DNA of 8,606 nucleotides, taken from Flavobacterium psychrophilum. Its GTDB lineage: Bacteria > Bacteroidota > Bacteroidia > Flavobacteriales > Flavobacteriaceae. The position numbers were made by a program, and so were the translations under genes. A model generated the notes under the pieces. That model was not told the origin of the DNA. It made no database searches and saw nothing but the letters and a program-made list of their open reading frames with translations. The DNA lies in contig CAMBHH010000147.1 of NCBI GenBank assembly GCA_945866505.1, forward strand, positions 1 to 8,606, read 5' to 3'. Of the stretch, positions 7,130 through 8,606 are shown in pieces. The number at the start of each line of letters is the position of its first letter. Position 1 is the first letter of the stretch.

Positions 7130-7164
7130 CACAATGCCAACAAAGAAATCACGAAGTACACAAA
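7130..7164 (-). repeat. Short intergenic run of repeated TTTGTG/TTCGTG words
   Basis: In the 51-bp gap before the TPR gene the - strand carries TTTGTG, CTTCGTG, CTTTGTTG and ATTGTG in succession, spaced about 8-11 bases apart. I recall similar words in flavobacterial intergenic DNA. The spacings do not form a good -33/-7 pair, so I do not call it a promoter. The repeat is degenerate and could be chance. Confidence 0.3.
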
Positions 7165-7165
7165 A

Positions 7166-8176
7166 CTATTCCAATACCGAATAATCACCAATGCTAATAC
7201 TCGTAAAATTACCGTCGAAACTAGCGTGACTTCCTATCATCGCGTTGTCTAAATGGGCATTTTTGATATGTGAATGGGTTTGCACCAAACTGTTTTTTAT
7301 TGAACTATCCGCAACGTGACAACCATTTCCTAAAGACACATTTGGACCCACTGTTGCGTTAATCAAAATCACATCTTTCCCAATATAACAAGGTGGAATG
7401 ATGGTTGAATTTTCTAATTTCACATCATAATCTACCAAATGCTCTCCGTCATTGTGCAAAAACCCTAGCATTCTGCAATTGGTTTCAACTGTAACGTCTT
7501 TGTTTCCGCAATCCATCCATTCTGAGACTTCACCAGGTACAAAAATCATACCTTTCGCCATCATTTGCTTGATTCCGTCATTAATTTGATATTCGCCACC
7601 GTTAATGATATTATTATCCAAGACCAATTGCAATTCGTTTTTCAAAACAGCAACGTCCTTGAAATAGTAAATTCCGATAACGGCAAGGTCGGAAACAAAT
7701 TCCTTTGGTTTTTCGACCAATTCGATAATTTGATTTTTCTCATTCAAATTGACAACGCCAAAAGCTTCTGGTTGATCTACTTTTTTAACCCAAATTACAC
7801 TATCAGCGTTTTGATCTAAATCGAAATCGGCACGAATTAAGGTATCGGCATACGCAATTACTGCTGGTCCGCTCAGAGACTCTTTGGCACACATAATGGC
7901 GTGTCCTGTTCCTAGCGCTTCATTTTGATAATAAATAGTTCCTTTTGAACCTAATTTCTCGGCAATTGCGATTAAATCTTCTTCTACTTTTTTGCCAAAA
8001 CTTTCGTGAATGATAAAGGCAATTTCTTCAATATCCTGATTCAAAACTCCTGCAATATCTTCGACCAAACGGTGTACGATTGGCTTTCCAGCAATTGGGA
8101 TTAAAGGTTTAGGGATTGTTAATGTGTGTGGTCTTAATCTGGAGCCTCGTCCAGCCATTGGTACTATTATTTTCAT
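7166..8176 (-). CDS. Sugar-phosphate nucleotidyltransferase with C-terminal left-handed beta-helix
   Basis: This 336-residue cytosolic enzyme belongs to the RmlA/GlmU-like nucleotidyltransferase superfamily and makes an NDP-sugar from a sugar-1-phosphate and NTP. The nucleotide-binding signature is MAGRGSRLRP (7-16) with TIPKPLIPI at 20-28. Further motifs are LGTGHAI (88-94), the metal-site Asp in AYADTLI (D111), EAFGVV (137-142), EKPKE (155-159), GGEYQINDGI (193-202) and WMDCGN (220-225). From about 253 to 332, imperfect hexapeptide turns (IPPCYIGKDVILINATVG and following) form a short left-handed beta-helix, as in longer RmlA-like enzymes. Glucose-1-phosphate thymidylyl- or uridylyltransferase activity is most likely, but the base and sugar cannot be fixed from sequence. 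The beta-helix looks too short and lacks a recognised acetyltransferase site, so GlmU is unlikely. The product would feed envelope polysaccharide synthesis, consistent with the envelope genes downstream. Confidence 0.88.
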   Translation of the reverse strand: MKIIVPMAGRGSRLRPHTLTIPKPLIPIAGKPIVHRLVEDIAGVLNQDIEEIAFIIHESFGKKVEEDLIAIAEKLGSKGTIYYQNEALGTGHAIMCAKESLSGPAVIAYADTLIRADFDLDQNADSVIWVKKVDQPEAFGVVNLNEKNQIIELVEKPKEFVSDLAVIGIYYFKDVAVLKNELQLVLDNNIINGGEYQINDGIKQMMAKGMIFVPGEVSEWMDCGNKDVTVETNCRMLGFLHNDGEHLVDYDVKLENSTIIPPCYIGKDVILINATVGPNVSLGNGCHVADSSIKNSLVQTHSHIKNAHLDNAMIGSHASFDGNFTSISIGDYSVLE

Positions 8177-8191
8177 TTTTTTATGTTAAAA

Positions 8192-8223
8192 GATTAAATG
8201 ATTAAATGATTGAATGATTGAAA
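8192..8223. repeat. Four-copy 8-bp tandem repeat (GATTAAAT type)
   Basis: Four contiguous octamers occur: GATTAAAT twice, then GATTGAAT and GATTGAAA. The tract lies in the 94-bp gap between dut and the nucleotidyltransferase gene, 16 to 47 bases upstream of the latter's ATG. The last unit is also the outer part of an inverted repeat. It looks like a slippage-prone AT-rich tract. Confidence 0.7.
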
Positions 8224-8254
8224 AATTTATCGAGAATCTTTAAATTTTTCAATC
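8216..8254. terminator. AT-rich hairpin between dut and the nucleotidyltransferase gene; possible weak terminator
   Basis: Fourteen-base arms at 8216-8229 and 8241-8254 are perfectly complementary, with an 11-base loop. The stem has only two G/C pairs and no clear U run follows on the - strand, so termination would be weak or partial. It begins 16 bases after the dut stop. It may reduce read-through from dut, or be a by-product of the octamer repeats. Confidence 0.35.
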
Positions 8255-8270
8255 TTTAAATTATTAAATT

Positions 8271-8606
8271 TTACTTCACTCCCGTACTCCCAAAACCACC
8301 TTCGCCTCTTGAGGTTTCCGATAATTCCTGAACTTCAATCCAATCGGCTCTTTCGTGTTTTGCGACGATGAGTTGGGCAATGCGTTCGCCGTTTTCGACT
8401 ACAAAAACTTCATTGGATAAATTGACCAAAATCACGCCAATTTCTCCACGATAATCGGCATCGACAGTTCCAGGTGAATTGAGTACGGTGATTCCTTTTT
8501 TGGCAGCCAAGCCACTTCTTGGACGAACTTGTGCTTCATAACCTATTGGCAATTCGATAAAAAGACCCGTTTTTACGATAGCTCTTTCCAATGGTTTCAA
8601 GGTTAT
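8271..8606 (-). CDS. dut: dUTP diphosphatase, 5' end beyond the window
   Basis: Dut hydrolyses dUTP to dUMP and diphosphate, keeping uracil out of DNA and supplying dUMP for thymidylate synthesis; it works as a cytosolic homotrimer. The last 111 residues are visible and carry motifs II to V in order: PRSGLA (from 29), [10 protein letters not shown] (47-56, with the catalytic Asp), GERIAQL (73-79) and the glycine-rich [10 protein letters not shown] (100-109) that closes over the nucleotide. Motif I (AGxDLxA) and about 33 N-terminal residues are missing because the gene runs off the right edge: the reading frame stays open to base 8606. The TTG at 8600 is an internal leucine of the ITLKPLERA segment, not a start. 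The stop at 8271 is at the normal end of the family. The 94-bp gap before the next gene leaves co-transcription uncertain. Confidence 0.95.
   Translation of the reverse strand: MTLKPLERAIVKTGLFIELPIGYEAQVRPRSGLAAKKGITVLNSPGTVDADYRGEIGVILVNLSNEVFVVENGERIAQLIVAKHERADWIEVQELSETSRGEGGFGSTGVK

Noticed and set aside
7166..8176. GlmU (bifunctional UDP-GlcNAc synthesis)
   Set aside because: The beta-helix part is far too short for the GlmU acetyltransferase domain and the total length of 336 residues is well below the roughly 450 of GlmU.
8598..8600. TTG as the start codon of a short 109-residue dUTPase
   Set aside because: The frame continues upstream to the window edge (Ile-Thr-Leu-Lys-Pro), and a functional dUTPase needs motif I, which would lie beyond the window.
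1..8606. Mobile element, prophage, defence island or CRISPR array
   Set aside because: I saw no transposase, integrase, regularly spaced repeats, tRNA gene or attachment-site duplication, and all genes fit a flavobacterial chromosomal background.

Overview
The window is AT-rich bacterial DNA that most likely comes from the Bacteroidota, close to Flavobacterium. The signs are: proteins that resemble flavobacterial families (a DUF4292-type lipoprotein, an EnvC-like M23 protein with a C-terminal NNPASWLFNM tail, and a PRSG-type dUTPase); coding starts with little or no Shine-Dalgarno sequence; and TAnnTTTG-type promoter words. Assignments rest on reading motifs by eye; no database search was run.

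Left half, + strand (157-3552): three tightly spaced genes encode a circularly permuted ATP-grasp protein (COG2308 type), an alpha-E helical protein (COG2307/DUF403 type) and a transglutaminase-like cysteine enzyme (COG1305 type) with an intact Cys-His-Asp triad and a polyglutamine tail. This trio recurs across bacteria and has been predicted from genome context to make or process an amide-linked peptide or peptide tag. Its substrate and product are, to my knowledge, not established. It is the most interesting system in the window. A candidate promoter lies at 67-93, and a strong symmetric hairpin at 3569-3609 ends the unit.

Right half, - strand (8606 down to 3629): five genes run co-directionally towards the same hairpin: dut (5' end outside the window), a sugar-phosphate nucleotidyltransferase with a left-handed beta-helix tail, a secreted TPR protein, a DUF4292-type lipoprotein, and an EnvC-like coiled-coil/LytM protein whose zinc ligands are degenerate. 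The last three are separated by 8 and 22 bp and all carry export signals, which suggests one envelope-biogenesis unit. The dut and nucleotidyltransferase genes are separated by 94 bp of AT-rich repeats and a hairpin, so they may be only partly co-transcribed.

The two halves are convergent and share one bidirectional terminator. There are no RNA genes, insertion sequences, CRISPR arrays or phage genes that I can see, and no gene-free stretch exceeds 300 bases. The 156-base left end holds only the candidate promoter and leader of the first gene. The overall picture is an ordinary chromosomal region with one poorly understood enzymatic cassette and a poorly understood envelope operon.
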